Shown: positions 27,867-38,450, counted from the first letter of the stretch. The stretch: DNA of 64,000 bases from Verrucomicrobiota bacterium (GCA_016871615.1 VHCX01000011.1:1-64000), one strand, 5' to 3'. Numbers and translations are program-made. The notes: generated from the sequence alone by a model not told the origin.

Positions 27867-30535
27867 AGCCCTCCTCCAATCCCTCTCCGTCGGACTGGAC
27901 CCCCGACTCGCCGGAATTCACCGCCTTCGCCCTCAAGGACGGTCCCTTCGACCCGTCCGTGCTCGGTTGGGCCGAGCGTCGGGCCGAGGCCGAGCAGGTC
28001 ATCGCCAAGTCGGCGGCCTTGCGTTCGGAAATCGGCGAGATCCGCCGCGTGGCCGACGACGTCGAGACGGACCTCGCCCACGAGCCGATCCATCGCCTGA
28101 GCATCGAACGGCGGGAATCGGTCCTCGCCTACGCCCGGAACCCGGGTCGCGGGCTTCCCCGTCGGTCCACCGAAGACATCCCGGCTGCCGGGAGAGACGG
28201 CTGGCACCGGTTCTGGTCGGCCGTGACCCGACCGGCCATGGGCTTCAGCCTGGCGGCGGCCACCGCGCTCAGCATCGCCCTGGCGCTGTGGAGCCCGTGG
28301 TCGTCGCGGCCCGCCTCCGGGCCGTCGGATCCTTCCGGGACCGCCCCGGCTGCGCGCGCTCGCGCCGCCGCGAAGGTTGCTCCGTCCGATCCGTCCGCCG
28401 CCCTGTCGGCCGGGGATGCCCTCCCTCCGGAGTCTCGGACGGAGTCCCCGGTCACCGTCGTGGCCTCCGTTTCGCCGGACCTGGACGGGGGGGCGGGAGA
28501 CACCCTGGCCGGCATCCCGATCCGGGGTTCGGCACCTGGTGTCGACCGGGCGGCGGGTTCGGGCGTTCGGCCCGAAGTCCCGCCGAGTGCGGCCTCGGCC
28601 GCCTCCCCACGGCCGCCGCAGGACGGTCCTTCGGGCGAGGTGGTGCGGGGCGAGCCCCAGCTCCGTTGGGAACGTCCCGGGCAGGAGCCGGCTGCGGCCC
28701 CGTCCGCGCCCAGGAAGACGGCGACGGCCGCCGGCTCCGGCCGGGAGGCCGGCCCTCCCGCCTCCCAGACCGCCGATCGGCCCATGGCGCAGTCGTTCCC
28801 GGGCCGCAGGCCTGCCGATCCGTCCGCCGCGGGGTCCTCCGCCTCCGCGGTCCCGGCGCGGACGGGCAGCGCGGCCGGGGTCCCGGTCGGGGTTGGGGGC
28901 GGGGTTGGGACCGGGGTTCCCATCGGACCCGCCTCCGCCACCGCCCGGACCGCGGTGGCGGGCGACACGGCTCCGATCCGGGAGTCCTCTCCGGTCCCGT
29001 CCCGTCGCGAGGTGGCCAGGACCACGCGGGAGTTCCCCTTCCAGTCGGCGGCCACCCAGCCCCGGTCTACCTTCCCCCTGAAGCCCGGTGACGACAGCTA
29101 TCCCGAGGTTCGTCAGGCGCTGGAGGCCGGGCGCCTGCCGGCCCCGGACTCCGTCCGGCTCGAGGAACTGCTCAACCACTTCGCCTACGATCACCCGGTG
29201 GCGTCCGGGGCCGAGGCCCTCTCGGCCCGGGTCGAGGTCGCCGACTCGCCGTGGAATCCGGACCACCGGCTCGTCAAGATCGGCCTCCAGGCCAGGCCGT
29301 CGGACCCGGCCGTCCGTCCGCCGGCCAACCTGGTCGTGCTGGTCGGACTGCGTCCGGGTTTCGAGGCGCGCCTGGCCTGGGCCCAGCGGAGCCTGCAGGC
29401 CGTCGTCGACGCGCTCGATGCCCGCGACTCGCTGGCGCTTCTGGTCGACGGACCCCGGGGGCGGGTGATCCTGCCGCCGACCTCGGGCCGGGAGCGCGAC
29501 CGGCTGGTCCGGGGTGTCTCCGATCTCCGCCCCGAGGGGGCCCCGCAGGGGCTCGACGGCCTTCGACGGGCCTATGCCCTGGCCTCCCAACGGCACGTGA
29601 CCGGCGGGACCAGCCGCGTGGTGTGGATCCTCGACGGGGAGTTCTCCGCGGAGGCCGGAACGCGGGGGGCGCTGGCCGACCTCATCCGGGAACAGACCGA
29701 ATGGGGTGTGTTCCTCACCGTCCTGGGCCTGGGGCCCGGCACGTCCGCGCCGCCGGCCGGCCGGCCGTGGATGCCCACGCCGGCCGGCGGGTCCTACGCG
29801 GCGGCGGCGGGTCCGGCCGAGGCGAGGGCGGCGTTGCGCCGCGAACTCCACCCCGCCGCGTCCCCGGTGGCCGACGACGTGACGGTGGATGTCCGTTTCA
29901 ACCCCGACCGGGTCGACCGTTGGCGCCTGATCGGTCAGGAGGCCACCGGGCCCGGGCCGCAGCGTGGCGCGCCCGCCGACCGGGCAGGCGTCCGGCTCGA
30001 TCCCGGGGATTCGGTCACCGCCCTCTACGAGATCGTTCCCGCCCGGCCGGAGCGCCCCGTCGGACCCGAGGCATCGGCGGCGTCCACGGCGGGGTCCGGT
30101 CCGGGGGGTGCCGATCCGGGTTCCAAGGGGCCGGAAGCCCATGCGGGTGCCGGCGAACTCCTGAGCCTACAGGTGGGGTTCCGGCCGCCGGCGGGCGACC
30201 CGGCCGGGGCGCCGCGACCCGGGGATCCCAAGGTTTCGGGCGACCCGGCGGCCAGGTCCCTCAGGGTCGACGTGCCGGACGCCTCCCGTCCGGTCGATGC
30301 GGCGACGGCCGACTACAAGTTCGCCGCCGCGGTGGTCGGCTACGGGCTGCTGCTCCGCGATTCGCCCTACAAGGGGAATCTCACCTGGGACAAGGTGCTG
30401 GCCCTGGCGGAGGAGGGGCAGGGACCCGACCGCGAGGGATACCGGATGGAGTTCCTGCAGCTGGTGCGGCGAGCCCAAGCGTTGCACGGCGCCGCGCCGT
30501 CGGTGCCGGGCGCCCCGGTCAGGCCCCGGCCCTGA
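27863..30535 (+). CDS. Membrane anti-sigma-like / YfbK-type VWA domain fusion protein
   Basis: N-terminus SPEFTAFALKDG...; TM helix PAMGFSLAAATALSIALALWSPW; Pro/Ala/Ser linker; YfbK-like GDDSYPEVRQALEAGRLPAPDSVRLEELLNHFAYDHPV...SPWNPDHRLVKIGLQ; C-terminal DYKFAAAVVGYGLLLRDSPYKGNLTWDKVLALAEEG. ATGA overlap with sigma gene. Confidence 0.85.
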   Translation: MKPSSNPSPSDWTPDSPEFTAFALKDGPFDPSVLGWAERRAEAEQVIAKSAALRSEIGEIRRVADDVETDLAHEPIHRLSIERRESVLAYARNPGRGLPRRSTEDIPAAGRDGWHRFWSAVTRPAMGFSLAAATALSIALALWSPWSSRPASGPSDPSGTAPAARARAAAKVAPSDPSAALSAGDALPPESRTESPVTVVASVSPDLDGGAGDTLAGIPIRGSAPGVDRAAGSGVRPEVPPSAASAASPRPPQDGPSGEVVRGEPQLRWERPGQEPAAAPSAPRKTATAAGSGREAGPPASQTADRPMAQSFPGRRPADPSAAGSSASAVPARTGSAAGVPVGVGGGVGTGVPIGPASATARTAVAGDTAPIRESSPVPSRREVARTTREFPFQSAATQPRSTFPLKPGDDSYPEVRQALEAGRLPAPDSVRLEELLNHFAYDHPVASGAEALSARVEVADSPWNPDHRLVKIGLQARPSDPAVRPPANLVVLVGLRPGFEARLAWAQRSLQAVVDALDARDSLALLVDGPRGRVILPPTSGRERDRLVRGVSDLRPEGAPQGLDGLRRAYALASQRHVTGGTSRVVWILDGEFSAEAGTRGALADLIREQTEWGVFLTVLGLGPGTSAPPAGRPWMPTPAGGSYAAAAGPAEARAALRRELHPAASPVADDVTVDVRFNPDRVDRWRLIGQEATGPGPQRGAPADRAGVRLDPGDSVTALYEIVPARPERPVGPEASAASTAGSGPGGADPGSKGPEAHAGAGELLSLQVGFRPPAGDPAGAPRPGDPKVSGDPAARSLRVDVPDASRPVDAATADYKFAAAVVGYGLLLRDSPYKGNLTWDKVLALAEEGQGPDREGYRMEFLQLVRRAQALHGAAPSVPGAPVRPRP

Positions 30536-30926
30536 GGGTGCGCACCCGGTCGCGCACCTTGCCGAACGCCGGGTCCTTCCGCGCGGCGGCGAGGTCGGGA
30601 TCCTTGAGCATCCAGTCGATGTCCCGGTAGCCGGCCTCGAGCGCCCGCAGGAGTTCGTCGATCGCCGGCCCGGGTTCGCCGGCAAGGCTCAGGCTGCAGG
30701 CGAGGTTGAAGAGCACCTCCGGGTCGCCCGGGCGGAGCGTCTTCAGATGATGGTCGACCCGCAGGCCGTCGGTGATGCGGCCACGGCGGGTGTAGTCGTC
30801 GGCCAGGAGTTGCAGCGCCTCGAAATAGCCGGGGTCCTTCGACACCAGCCCCTCGAGGAAGCCGATCTCGATGTCCAGATCCCGGGTTTCCCGCCTGCCC
30901 AACTTGGTTTTCTTGGCCTTCGACAT
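30519..30926 (-). CDS. Small TPR-repeat protein
   Basis: FLEGLVSKDPGYFEALQLLADDYTRRGRITDGLRVDHHLKTLRPGDPEVLFNLACSLSLAGEPGPAIDELLRAL; tail overlaps the VWA gene by 17 bp. Confidence 0.85.
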   Translation of the reverse strand: MSKAKKTKLGRRETRDLDIEIGFLEGLVSKDPGYFEALQLLADDYTRRGRITDGLRVDHHLKTLRPGDPEVLFNLACSLSLAGEPGPAIDELLRALEAGYRDIDWMLKDPDLAAARKDPAFGKVRDRVRTLRAGA

Positions 30927-31087
30927 CCGGCTGCGAATCTCGAAAGGCCCGACCTTCCCGTCAAGCGATGGTGGAGCCCCGCCTTGGGGCCGCCCGGTCC
31001 CCGGTGGGGCTCTCCCCCGGAGGGAACCCCGGACGGGCGGACGGGGGTTGCGTGGGCCGGGCCGGTCGGGCCAGCCTCGGCGGCATC

Positions 31088-31612
31088 ATGTCCGAGGAAT
31101 GGTTCGACGTGGTCGATGAGCAGGACCGGGTCATCGGCAGGGCCCCGCGCAGCGAGGTGCACCGGCTCAAGCTGCGGCACCGGGCCGTGCACATCCTCGT
31201 CTTCAACCGGCGGGGGGAGCTGTTCCTCCAGCAGCGGGCCCTCTGGAAGGATGATTTCCCCGGGGTCTGGGACTCGTCCTCGGCCGGTCATGTCACCGCC
31301 GGCGACGGCATGGACGAGACGGCCGTTCGCGAGATCGCCGAGGAGCTCGGGGTCGAGCTGGCCGAGCCGCCGCACCGGATCTTCGACTTGCCGGCCACCG
31401 AGGCCACCGGCTGGGAGTTCTGTGCGGTGTACCGGGCCGCGCACGAAGGGCCCTTCGTGCTGCAGCCCTCGGAAATCCGGGGCGGCGGCTGGTTCACGCC
31501 CGAGGCCGTCGGCGAGTGGATCCACCGGAGGCCGCAGGATTTCGCCAGCGCCTTCCGCGTGATCTGGGACCGGCTCGGCCCGGATGCTCTGTCTCCGGCG
31601 GGGCCCGGCTAG
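31088..31612 (+). CDS. NUDIX hydrolase
   Basis: MSEEWFDVVDEQDRVIGRAPRSEVHRLKLRHRAVHILVFNRRGELFLQQR...GHVTAGDGMDETAVREIAEELGVE (Nudix box); ends TAG. Confidence 0.92.
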   Translation: MSEEWFDVVDEQDRVIGRAPRSEVHRLKLRHRAVHILVFNRRGELFLQQRALWKDDFPGVWDSSSAGHVTAGDGMDETAVREIAEELGVELAEPPHRIFDLPATEATGWEFCAVYRAAHEGPFVLQPSEIRGGGWFTPEAVGEWIHRRPQDFASAFRVIWDRLGPDALSPAGPG

Positions 31613-31686
31613 GCAATTGCCCCGGCTGCAAAGGTTCTTCCGGGCTGGGTTTTTCGACCGCTCCGGTCCAAGGTCCTGCCAACACC

Positions 31687-34600
31687 ATGAAGTCGAACTC
31701 CCCCGGGGTCTTCTGGACCATCCTGGCCTCCTTTTTCGTCTCCGGCCTGGCCGGGCTGCTCTACCAGGTCGTCTGGACGCGGTACCTGGCGCTCTTCCTC
31801 GGGAGCACCAGCTACGCCGTGGTGGCCGTGCTCGTGGCCTTCATGGGCGGTCTGGCCGCGGGCAACGCCCTGCTGGGGACCCGGGCCGACTCGCTGCGCC
31901 GGCCGCTGTTCTTCTACGCCTGCCTCGAGGCCGGCATCGGCCTCTTCGCCGTGGCCTTCCCGTTCTACTTCGAGGGCGTGCGCCAGGCGTTCCTGGCGAC
32001 GGTCCGCTCGATGCATCCCGAGGGATCGACCCGGCTGGCCCTGCAGTTCGGCTTCGCCGTGCTGACCATCCTGCTGCCCACCGTCCTCATGGGCGCGACC
32101 CTGCCGGTCCTGACCAAGTACGTGACCCGGTCGCTGTCGGAGCTGCGGGGGCGCGTCGCGGCCCTCTACTCGATCAACAGCGCCGGCGCGGTGGCCGGCA
32201 TCCTCCTGGCCGACTGGTGGTGGATCCCCGCCCTCGGCCTCGAGGCGGTGGTGCAGCTTGGCGCGACATTCAGCCTCGCCATCGCCCTGGTGGCCTATGT
32301 GCTGAGCGCCCGCAGCGGCGAGGGGCTCGACGAGGCGCCGCCGACGGTCGCCCGCACCGAGACCGACGAGTCGTTCACGCTGCTCGAGTGCCGTGTGGCG
32401 CTGGTGGCCGCCGGCTTGTCGGGCTTCGTGGCCATGCTCTACGAGGTGGCCTGGACCCGGCTCCTCGCGCTGGCCCTCGGTTCCAGCACCCACGCCTATT
32501 CCCTGATGCTGGCGACCTTCATCAGCGGCATCGCCGTCGGCAGCGCCCTGGTCTCGGCCCTGCGCCGGCGGGTCGACACGCTGGTGGCCTTCGCCGTCTC
32601 CGAGTGGGCCCTGGCCGGCACGCTGCTGGTCTCCATCTTCTTCTACGACCTCATCCCCTACGCCTTCGCCCACCTGGCCGATGTGATCGCCCGGCGGCCG
32701 GCGGCCTACCCGGTGTACGAGCTGAGCCAGACCCTCGTGTGTTTCGGGGTGCTGTTCGTTCCGGCGGTCTGCCTGGGCATGACCCTGCCGCTGGCCAGCC
32801 GCGTGGCGACGGCCGACTTCCGGCGCACCGGAGGCTCGGTGGGCCGGGTGTTCGCCGTGAACACCCTGGGCACCGTGCTCGGGGCGGTGCTCACCGGGCT
32901 GGTCTTCCTGCCGGCGCTCGGCCTGGCCGCCACGCTGGCCCTGGGCATCGGCATCAATGGGTTGATCGGCTGGGTCACCCTCGCCTCGAGGCGCGGAGGA
33001 GTCGGCCGGGCCGCGCTCCAGGGGCTCGTCGCCACGGCCCTGTTGGTCGCGCTGGTGTCCTTCATGCTGGGTGACCGGTGGTCCCGGGCCTTCGTGCTGG
33101 GCCTCTGGCGCGACGTGCAGCCGCCGGCCAGCATCGAGGAGTTCCGCCGGCGCGGGGAGATCTACGACCTGGCGTATCACCGCGACGGGGCCGGCTCGAC
33201 GGTGGCGGTCCTGGCGGTGACCAACCTGGCCGGCCAGCGCAACATCAGCCTCAAGGTCAACGGCAAGGCCGACGCCAGCTCGGGCGAGGACATGAGCACC
33301 CAGATCCTCGCCGGCCAACTGCCGATGCTGCTCAAGCCCTCGGCCGAGACGGTGCTGGTGGTCGGCGCCGGCAGCGGCGTGACCGTGGGTTCGGTCCTCC
33401 AGCATGCCTCGGTGAGGTCGGTCGACCTCGTGGAGATCTCGCCCGAGGTGGTGGAGGTGGCCCGGGACCACTTCGCCCCCTTCAACCACGACGGCCTCCG
33501 CAACCCGAGGTGTCGCACGCACATCGAGGACGCGAAGACCTTCCTCCAGACCACGTCAGAGACCTTCGACGTGATCATCACCGAGCCGTCCAACCCGTGG
33601 ATGGCCGGCGTGGCGGCCGTCTTCAGCCGGGAATACTATCAGGACTGCCTATCCCGGCTCCGGGAGGGCGGATTGTGCGCCCAGTGGGTCCAGACCTACG
33701 AGACCGACGACGAAACCTTCGCCACCGTGGTTGCCACCTTCGGCTCGGTGTTCCCGCACCTGAGCCTCTGGCAGACCTCGTCCAGCGACCTGCTGCTCAT
33801 CGGGGCGGCCCGGCCCTTCCAGGCCGACCTCGCGGCCATGGCCCGGCGCCTGGCCGAGCCGCCCGTCGCGGCGGACCTGCGGCGCATCGAGATCACGCGG
33901 CCCGTGAACGTGCTGTCCCTGCAGATGGTGGCCTTCGACGACGCATTCTTCCTCGCCCCCGACGGCACACCGGTCCACAGCGATTTCCACCCGGTGCTGG
34001 AGTACCGGGCCCAGCGGGCCTTCTTCATCCGGGGCATGGCCGGGCTGCCCTACCGCCTGAACGAGATCAAGCGGCCCCGCCCACGCACGCTGCTGGGCGA
34101 GCACCTCGCCGCGCATCCGCTGGATGCCGCCGACTGCCTGGCCCTGTCCCGCCAGTTCGCCCGGTTCGGCGTGCCGCAGCTCCCGGTGTTCCGCTCCATC
34201 CTCCGCCGCTGGCAGGAGTTGGCGCCGCGCGACCCGACCGTGATCCGGCTCCTGTCCACCTATGCGGTCCAGAGCCCCGCCCCGGATGGCGAGGTGGCCT
34301 CGCTGGTCGCCCATCCCGCCTTCTCCGACGAGGCGCAGTTGCGCAACCTCGACCTGCTGCGCCAATTGGCCGACCTGCTCCTGCTGCGCCACCGCGCCCA
34401 GCGCTCGGCCTTCCACGTCCCGGACACGATCCGTCTGGAGGTGTTCCTCGGCGCGTTGTCCAACCTCGACCCGCAGCGGCAGCGGGTCCATCGCATGCGC
34501 CTGGCCGAGGTGAGCTGGGACCGCGGCAACGACGCCCGCGCCCGGAAGCTCTTCGAGGAGGCCCTCGACCCGGACGAGGCCCGCTTCGGACCCTTCGACT

Positions 34601-34809
34601 TCTCCCAGGATCCCACCTGTCCGGAGGGGATGATGGCCCGCCTGATCGATGCCGACCTGAGGGCCGGCGACCTGAAGGCGGCCCTCGAGAAGGTCCTGCG
34701 CTTCGGGCGGCTGGGATACGTCCATCCCGACCGGATGGGCGGCGAGGATGCCCTTCAGATGCTCGCCCGGCGGGTGATCGTGACCAGCCAGGCCTCGCTG
34801 CGGAAGTGA
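31687..34809 (+). CDS. Fused MFS-like membrane protein / spermidine synthase-like protein
   Basis: N-terminal multi-TM FWTILASFFVSGLAGLLYQVVWTRYLALFLGS; central VLVVGAGSGVTVGSVLQHASVRSVDLVEISPEVVEVA...FDVIITEPSNPWMAGVAAVFSREYY; helical C-terminal extension. Confidence 0.88.
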   Translation: MKSNSPGVFWTILASFFVSGLAGLLYQVVWTRYLALFLGSTSYAVVAVLVAFMGGLAAGNALLGTRADSLRRPLFFYACLEAGIGLFAVAFPFYFEGVRQAFLATVRSMHPEGSTRLALQFGFAVLTILLPTVLMGATLPVLTKYVTRSLSELRGRVAALYSINSAGAVAGILLADWWWIPALGLEAVVQLGATFSLAIALVAYVLSARSGEGLDEAPPTVARTETDESFTLLECRVALVAAGLSGFVAMLYEVAWTRLLALALGSSTHAYSLMLATFISGIAVGSALVSALRRRVDTLVAFAVSEWALAGTLLVSIFFYDLIPYAFAHLADVIARRPAAYPVYELSQTLVCFGVLFVPAVCLGMTLPLASRVATADFRRTGGSVGRVFAVNTLGTVLGAVLTGLVFLPALGLAATLALGIGINGLIGWVTLASRRGGVGRAALQGLVATALLVALVSFMLGDRWSRAFVLGLWRDVQPPASIEEFRRRGEIYDLAYHRDGAGSTVAVLAVTNLAGQRNISLKVNGKADASSGEDMSTQILAGQLPMLLKPSAETVLVVGAGSGVTVGSVLQHASVRSVDLVEISPEVVEVARDHFAPFNHDGLRNPRCRTHIEDAKTFLQTTSETFDVIITEPSNPWMAGVAAVFSREYYQDCLSRLREGGLCAQWVQTYETDDETFATVVATFGSVFPHLSLWQTSSSDLLLIGAARPFQADLAAMARRLAEPPVAADLRRIEITRPVNVLSLQMVAFDDAFFLAPDGTPVHSDFHPVLEYRAQRAFFIRGMAGLPYRLNEIKRPRPRTLLGEHLAAHPLDAADCLALSRQFARFGVPQLPVFRSILRRWQELAPRDPTVIRLLSTYAVQSPAPDGEVASLVAHPAFSDEAQLRNLDLLRQLADLLLLRHRAQRSAFHVPDTIRLEVFLGALSNLDPQRQRVHRMRLAEVSWDRGNDARARKLFEEALDPDEARFGPFDFSQDPTCPEGMMARLIDADLRAGDLKAALEKVLRFGRLGYVHPDRMGGEDALQMLARRVIVTSQASLRK

Positions 34810-34918
34810 GCCCCCTGCGCTGTCGGCTTTCCCCGGGCGGCCGAGGCCGACGCTCGACATCGGGGGCGTCTGCGGTTTTCTTGGTCTCCTGTCCGCGCGT
34901 CCCGTGGCGCGGAACCCG

Positions 34919-35824
34919 ATGACCGAGTTCCTGCAACAACTGCTCAACGGAGTGCTCCTCGGGGCCATCTACGCCCTCATTGCGCTGGGGTACACCATGG
35001 TCTACGGGGTGTTGCGCTTCATCAATTTCGCCCACAGCGACGTCTTCATGCTCGGGGCCTTCGTCGCCTGGGTGTCGGTCGAGAAGCTCGGCCTGCCCAC
35101 CCGGTCCCTCCTCGGCGGACTTGGGGCGCTTCTGGCGGCGATGTCGGTCTGCGCGGCCCTGGGCGTGGTCATCGAGCGCCTGGCCTACCGGCCGCTGCGC
35201 CGGCGCTCGACCCTCACCGTGCTGATCACCGCCATCGGCGTGTCCCTGCTCATCCAGAATGTCGCCCAGAGCCCGAGGCTCGGGTTCGGGCCCAACCCGC
35301 GGGCCTTTCCGGAGCTGTTCCCCTCCAGCCAGCTCCATGTGGGCGGCCTGACCGTGTCGACCCACCAGCTGGGGGTGCTGGCCGTCGCGCTGGTCCTCTT
35401 GGCCGTCCTGTACTGGATCGTCCACCGCACCCGCATCGGCACGGCCATGCGCGCACTGTCCTTCAACGCCACGGCCGCCTCGCTGGTGGGGATCGACAAC
35501 GACCGCGTCATCTCCTTCACCTTCGGGCTGGGCTCGGCGCTGGCCGGCGCGGGCGGCGTGCTCTATGCCATGAACTACCCCAGCATCGACCCGCTGATGG
35601 GAACGCTGCCCGGCCTCAAGGCCTTCGTCGCCGCGGTGCTGGGCGGGATCGGCAACCTGCCGGGCGCCGCCTTGGGAGGGCTGGTCATCGGGCTGGTCGA
35701 GACCTTCGTCTCGGGCACCCGGCTGTCGACCTTCCGCGACGCCATCGCCTTCGGCATCCTCATCGCCATTCTCCTGTTCCGTCCGGCGGGCCTGCTGGGT
35801 AAACCGAAGGTGGAGAAGGTCTGA
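34919..35824 (+). CDS. livH: Branched-chain amino acid ABC transporter permease (LivH-type)
   Basis: MTEFLQQLLNGVLLGAIYALIALGYTMVYGVLRFINFAHSDVFMLGAF. Confidence 0.92.
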   Translation: MTEFLQQLLNGVLLGAIYALIALGYTMVYGVLRFINFAHSDVFMLGAFVAWVSVEKLGLPTRSLLGGLGALLAAMSVCAALGVVIERLAYRPLRRRSTLTVLITAIGVSLLIQNVAQSPRLGFGPNPRAFPELFPSSQLHVGGLTVSTHQLGVLAVALVLLAVLYWIVHRTRIGTAMRALSFNATAASLVGIDNDRVISFTFGLGSALAGAGGVLYAMNYPSIDPLMGTLPGLKAFVAAVLGGIGNLPGAALGGLVIGLVETFVSGTRLSTFRDAIAFGILIAILLFRPAGLLGKPKVEKV

Positions 35825-35826
35825 CC

Positions 35827-36825
35827 ATGGCGTTCCCCAAGGCCCAACGCTGGTTGCTTGCCGCTCTGCTGCTCTCGGGCGGGGCCTCGGCGCTTTCCGG
35901 GTCGATCGATCCCTACTTCCTCGACGTGGTGATGGGGGTCGGGGTCGGCATCGTCCTGGCCTCCAGCCTCAACCTGATCAACGGGTTCACCGGGCAGTTC
36001 TCGCTGGGGCATGCCGGGTTCATGGCCGTGGGCGCCTACACCTCGGCCATGCTCTCGACGGTCGTGGCACCGCGGACCGGCCTGGGACCGGTCGCGCTGC
36101 AATGGGTGTTCTTCCCCGCCAGCCTCGTCGCCGGCGGGGCGGTCGCCGCGCTGGCCGGTCTCGCCGTCGGCGCGCCGTCGCTCCGGCTCAAGGGCGACTA
36201 CCTGGCCATCGTGACCCTTGGCTTCGGCGAGATCATCCGGGTGGTCCTGCAGAACGTGGACGCGGTCGGCGGCGCACGGGGCCTCACCGGCGTTCCCGCC
36301 CACACCAACCTGCTGTGGACCTTTGGCACGGCCTCGCTGACGGTCTACACCGTGTGGGCCCTGCTCGAGTCCACCCGGGGACGCGGGTTCCTCGCCGTGG
36401 CCGACGACGAGGTCGCCGCCGAGGCCATGGGGCTCGACACCACGCGCTACAAGATCACGGCCTTCGGCATCGGATCGTTCTTCGCCGGGGTGGCCGGCGG
36501 CCTGTACGCGCACCTCAAGGGATACCTGAACCCGGGCGGCTTCTCCTTCGACAAGAGCATCGAGATCGTGGTCATGGTCATCCTCGGCGGCATGGGACGA
36601 CATGCGGGCGTGGTCTTCGCGGCCATCCTGCTGACGCTGCTGCCCGAGGGGCTCCGTGAACTCGGCAGCCGCTCGATCCCCAACCCCTTCGGCGGCCCGG
36701 CCTGGTCGCTCGACTGGATCAAGGACGCGCGCATGATCCTCTATTCGCTGCTGCTCATCCTGCTGATGCTCCTGCGTCCCGAGGGGCTCTTCCACCGCCG
36801 CCCGTCCCGGATGCCGTCGTCATGA
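35827..36825 (+). CDS. livM: Branched-chain amino acid ABC transporter permease (LivM-type)
   Basis: GIVLASSLNLINGFTGQFSLGHAGFMAVGAYTSAML...RLKGDYLAIVTLGFGEIIRVVLQN. Confidence 0.92.
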   Translation: MAFPKAQRWLLAALLLSGGASALSGSIDPYFLDVVMGVGVGIVLASSLNLINGFTGQFSLGHAGFMAVGAYTSAMLSTVVAPRTGLGPVALQWVFFPASLVAGGAVAALAGLAVGAPSLRLKGDYLAIVTLGFGEIIRVVLQNVDAVGGARGLTGVPAHTNLLWTFGTASLTVYTVWALLESTRGRGFLAVADDEVAAEAMGLDTTRYKITAFGIGSFFAGVAGGLYAHLKGYLNPGGFSFDKSIEIVVMVILGGMGRHAGVVFAAILLTLLPEGLRELGSRSIPNPFGGPAWSLDWIKDARMILYSLLLILLMLLRPEGLFHRRPSRMPSS

Positions 36826-37592
36826 GCGCCTCCGCCCCCCTGCTGCAGCTCACGGACGTCACCATCCGCTTCGGCGGGCTGACGGCCGTCTCGTCCGTGA
36901 CGGCCGATGTCCGCGAGGGCGAACTGGCCGGGCTCATCGGGCCCAATGGCGCGGGTAAGACCACGCTCTTCAACCTCATCACGGGTGTCTACCAGCCCAC
37001 CGAGGGCCGGATCGACTTCGCCAGCGCGGGCACCGCCGGCCGGAGGCCTTTCCACCTCACCGGTCTGGGCATCGCCCGGACCTTCCAGAACATCCGGCTC
37101 TTCCCGAGCCTCTCGGTGGCCGAGAACGTCCGGGTGGCCTTCCACCGGCACCTCCGGCACGGCGTCTGGCACTCGCTCCTGCGCGGGCGGTCCTTCGTCG
37201 CCGAAGAGACCGAGCTGGCCGCGCGCGCCCTCGAGCTGCTGGGCATCTTCAACCTCGAGCGCCTCCGGGACGCCCCGGCCCGGAGCCTCTCCTATGGCGA
37301 CCAGCGCCGGCTGGAGATCGTCCGGGCGCTGGCCACCCAACCCAGGCTGCTGCTGCTCGACGAGCCGGCCGCCGGCATGAACCCCTCCGAGAAGGACGAG
37401 CTGATGCGCCTCATCCGCTTCGTCCGCGACCGCTTCGGCCTGGCGGTGCTGCTGGTCGAGCACGACATGAAGGTGGTCATGGGCATCTGCGAGCGGATCC
37501 ATGTGCTCGAGTACGGCCGGAAGATCGCCGAGGGATCGCCCGCGGAGGTCCGGGCCGACCCCCGGGTGATCGCCGCCTACCTCGGGGACTGA
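36822..37592 (+). CDS. livG: ABC transporter ATP-binding protein (LivG-type)
   Basis: LQLTDVTIRFGGLTAVSSVTADVREGELAGLIGPNGAGKTTLFNLITGVYQPT; LLLLDEPAAGMNPSEKDEL; ATGA overlap with livM. Confidence 0.93.
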   Translation: MSASAPLLQLTDVTIRFGGLTAVSSVTADVREGELAGLIGPNGAGKTTLFNLITGVYQPTEGRIDFASAGTAGRRPFHLTGLGIARTFQNIRLFPSLSVAENVRVAFHRHLRHGVWHSLLRGRSFVAEETELAARALELLGIFNLERLRDAPARSLSYGDQRRLEIVRALATQPRLLLLDEPAAGMNPSEKDELMRLIRFVRDRFGLAVLLVEHDMKVVMGICERIHVLEYGRKIAEGSPAEVRADPRVIAAYLGD

Positions 37593-37649
37593 CCCCGTCA
37601 ACGGAACGCGTCGAACCCCTTCCCACGAACCCCCACTCCCGCCACCGCC

Positions 37650-38357
<708 letters not shown>

Positions 38358-38392
38358 GGCTGCGGCGGGATCCCGTCCGGGAGCCCTAGAGG

Positions 38393-38421
38393 TTGACAAC
38401 TGTAACTTCTGTGAAACTTGC
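38393..38421 (+). promoter_or_regulatory. Candidate -35 element in an AT-rich island upstream of the sugar dehydrogenase gene
   Basis: Perfect TTGACA at 38393..38398; no convincing -10 hexamer at 17 bp. Confidence 0.25.
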
Positions 38422-38450
38422 CGCCTCCCCCGGGCGTCCCAACCGGTGGC

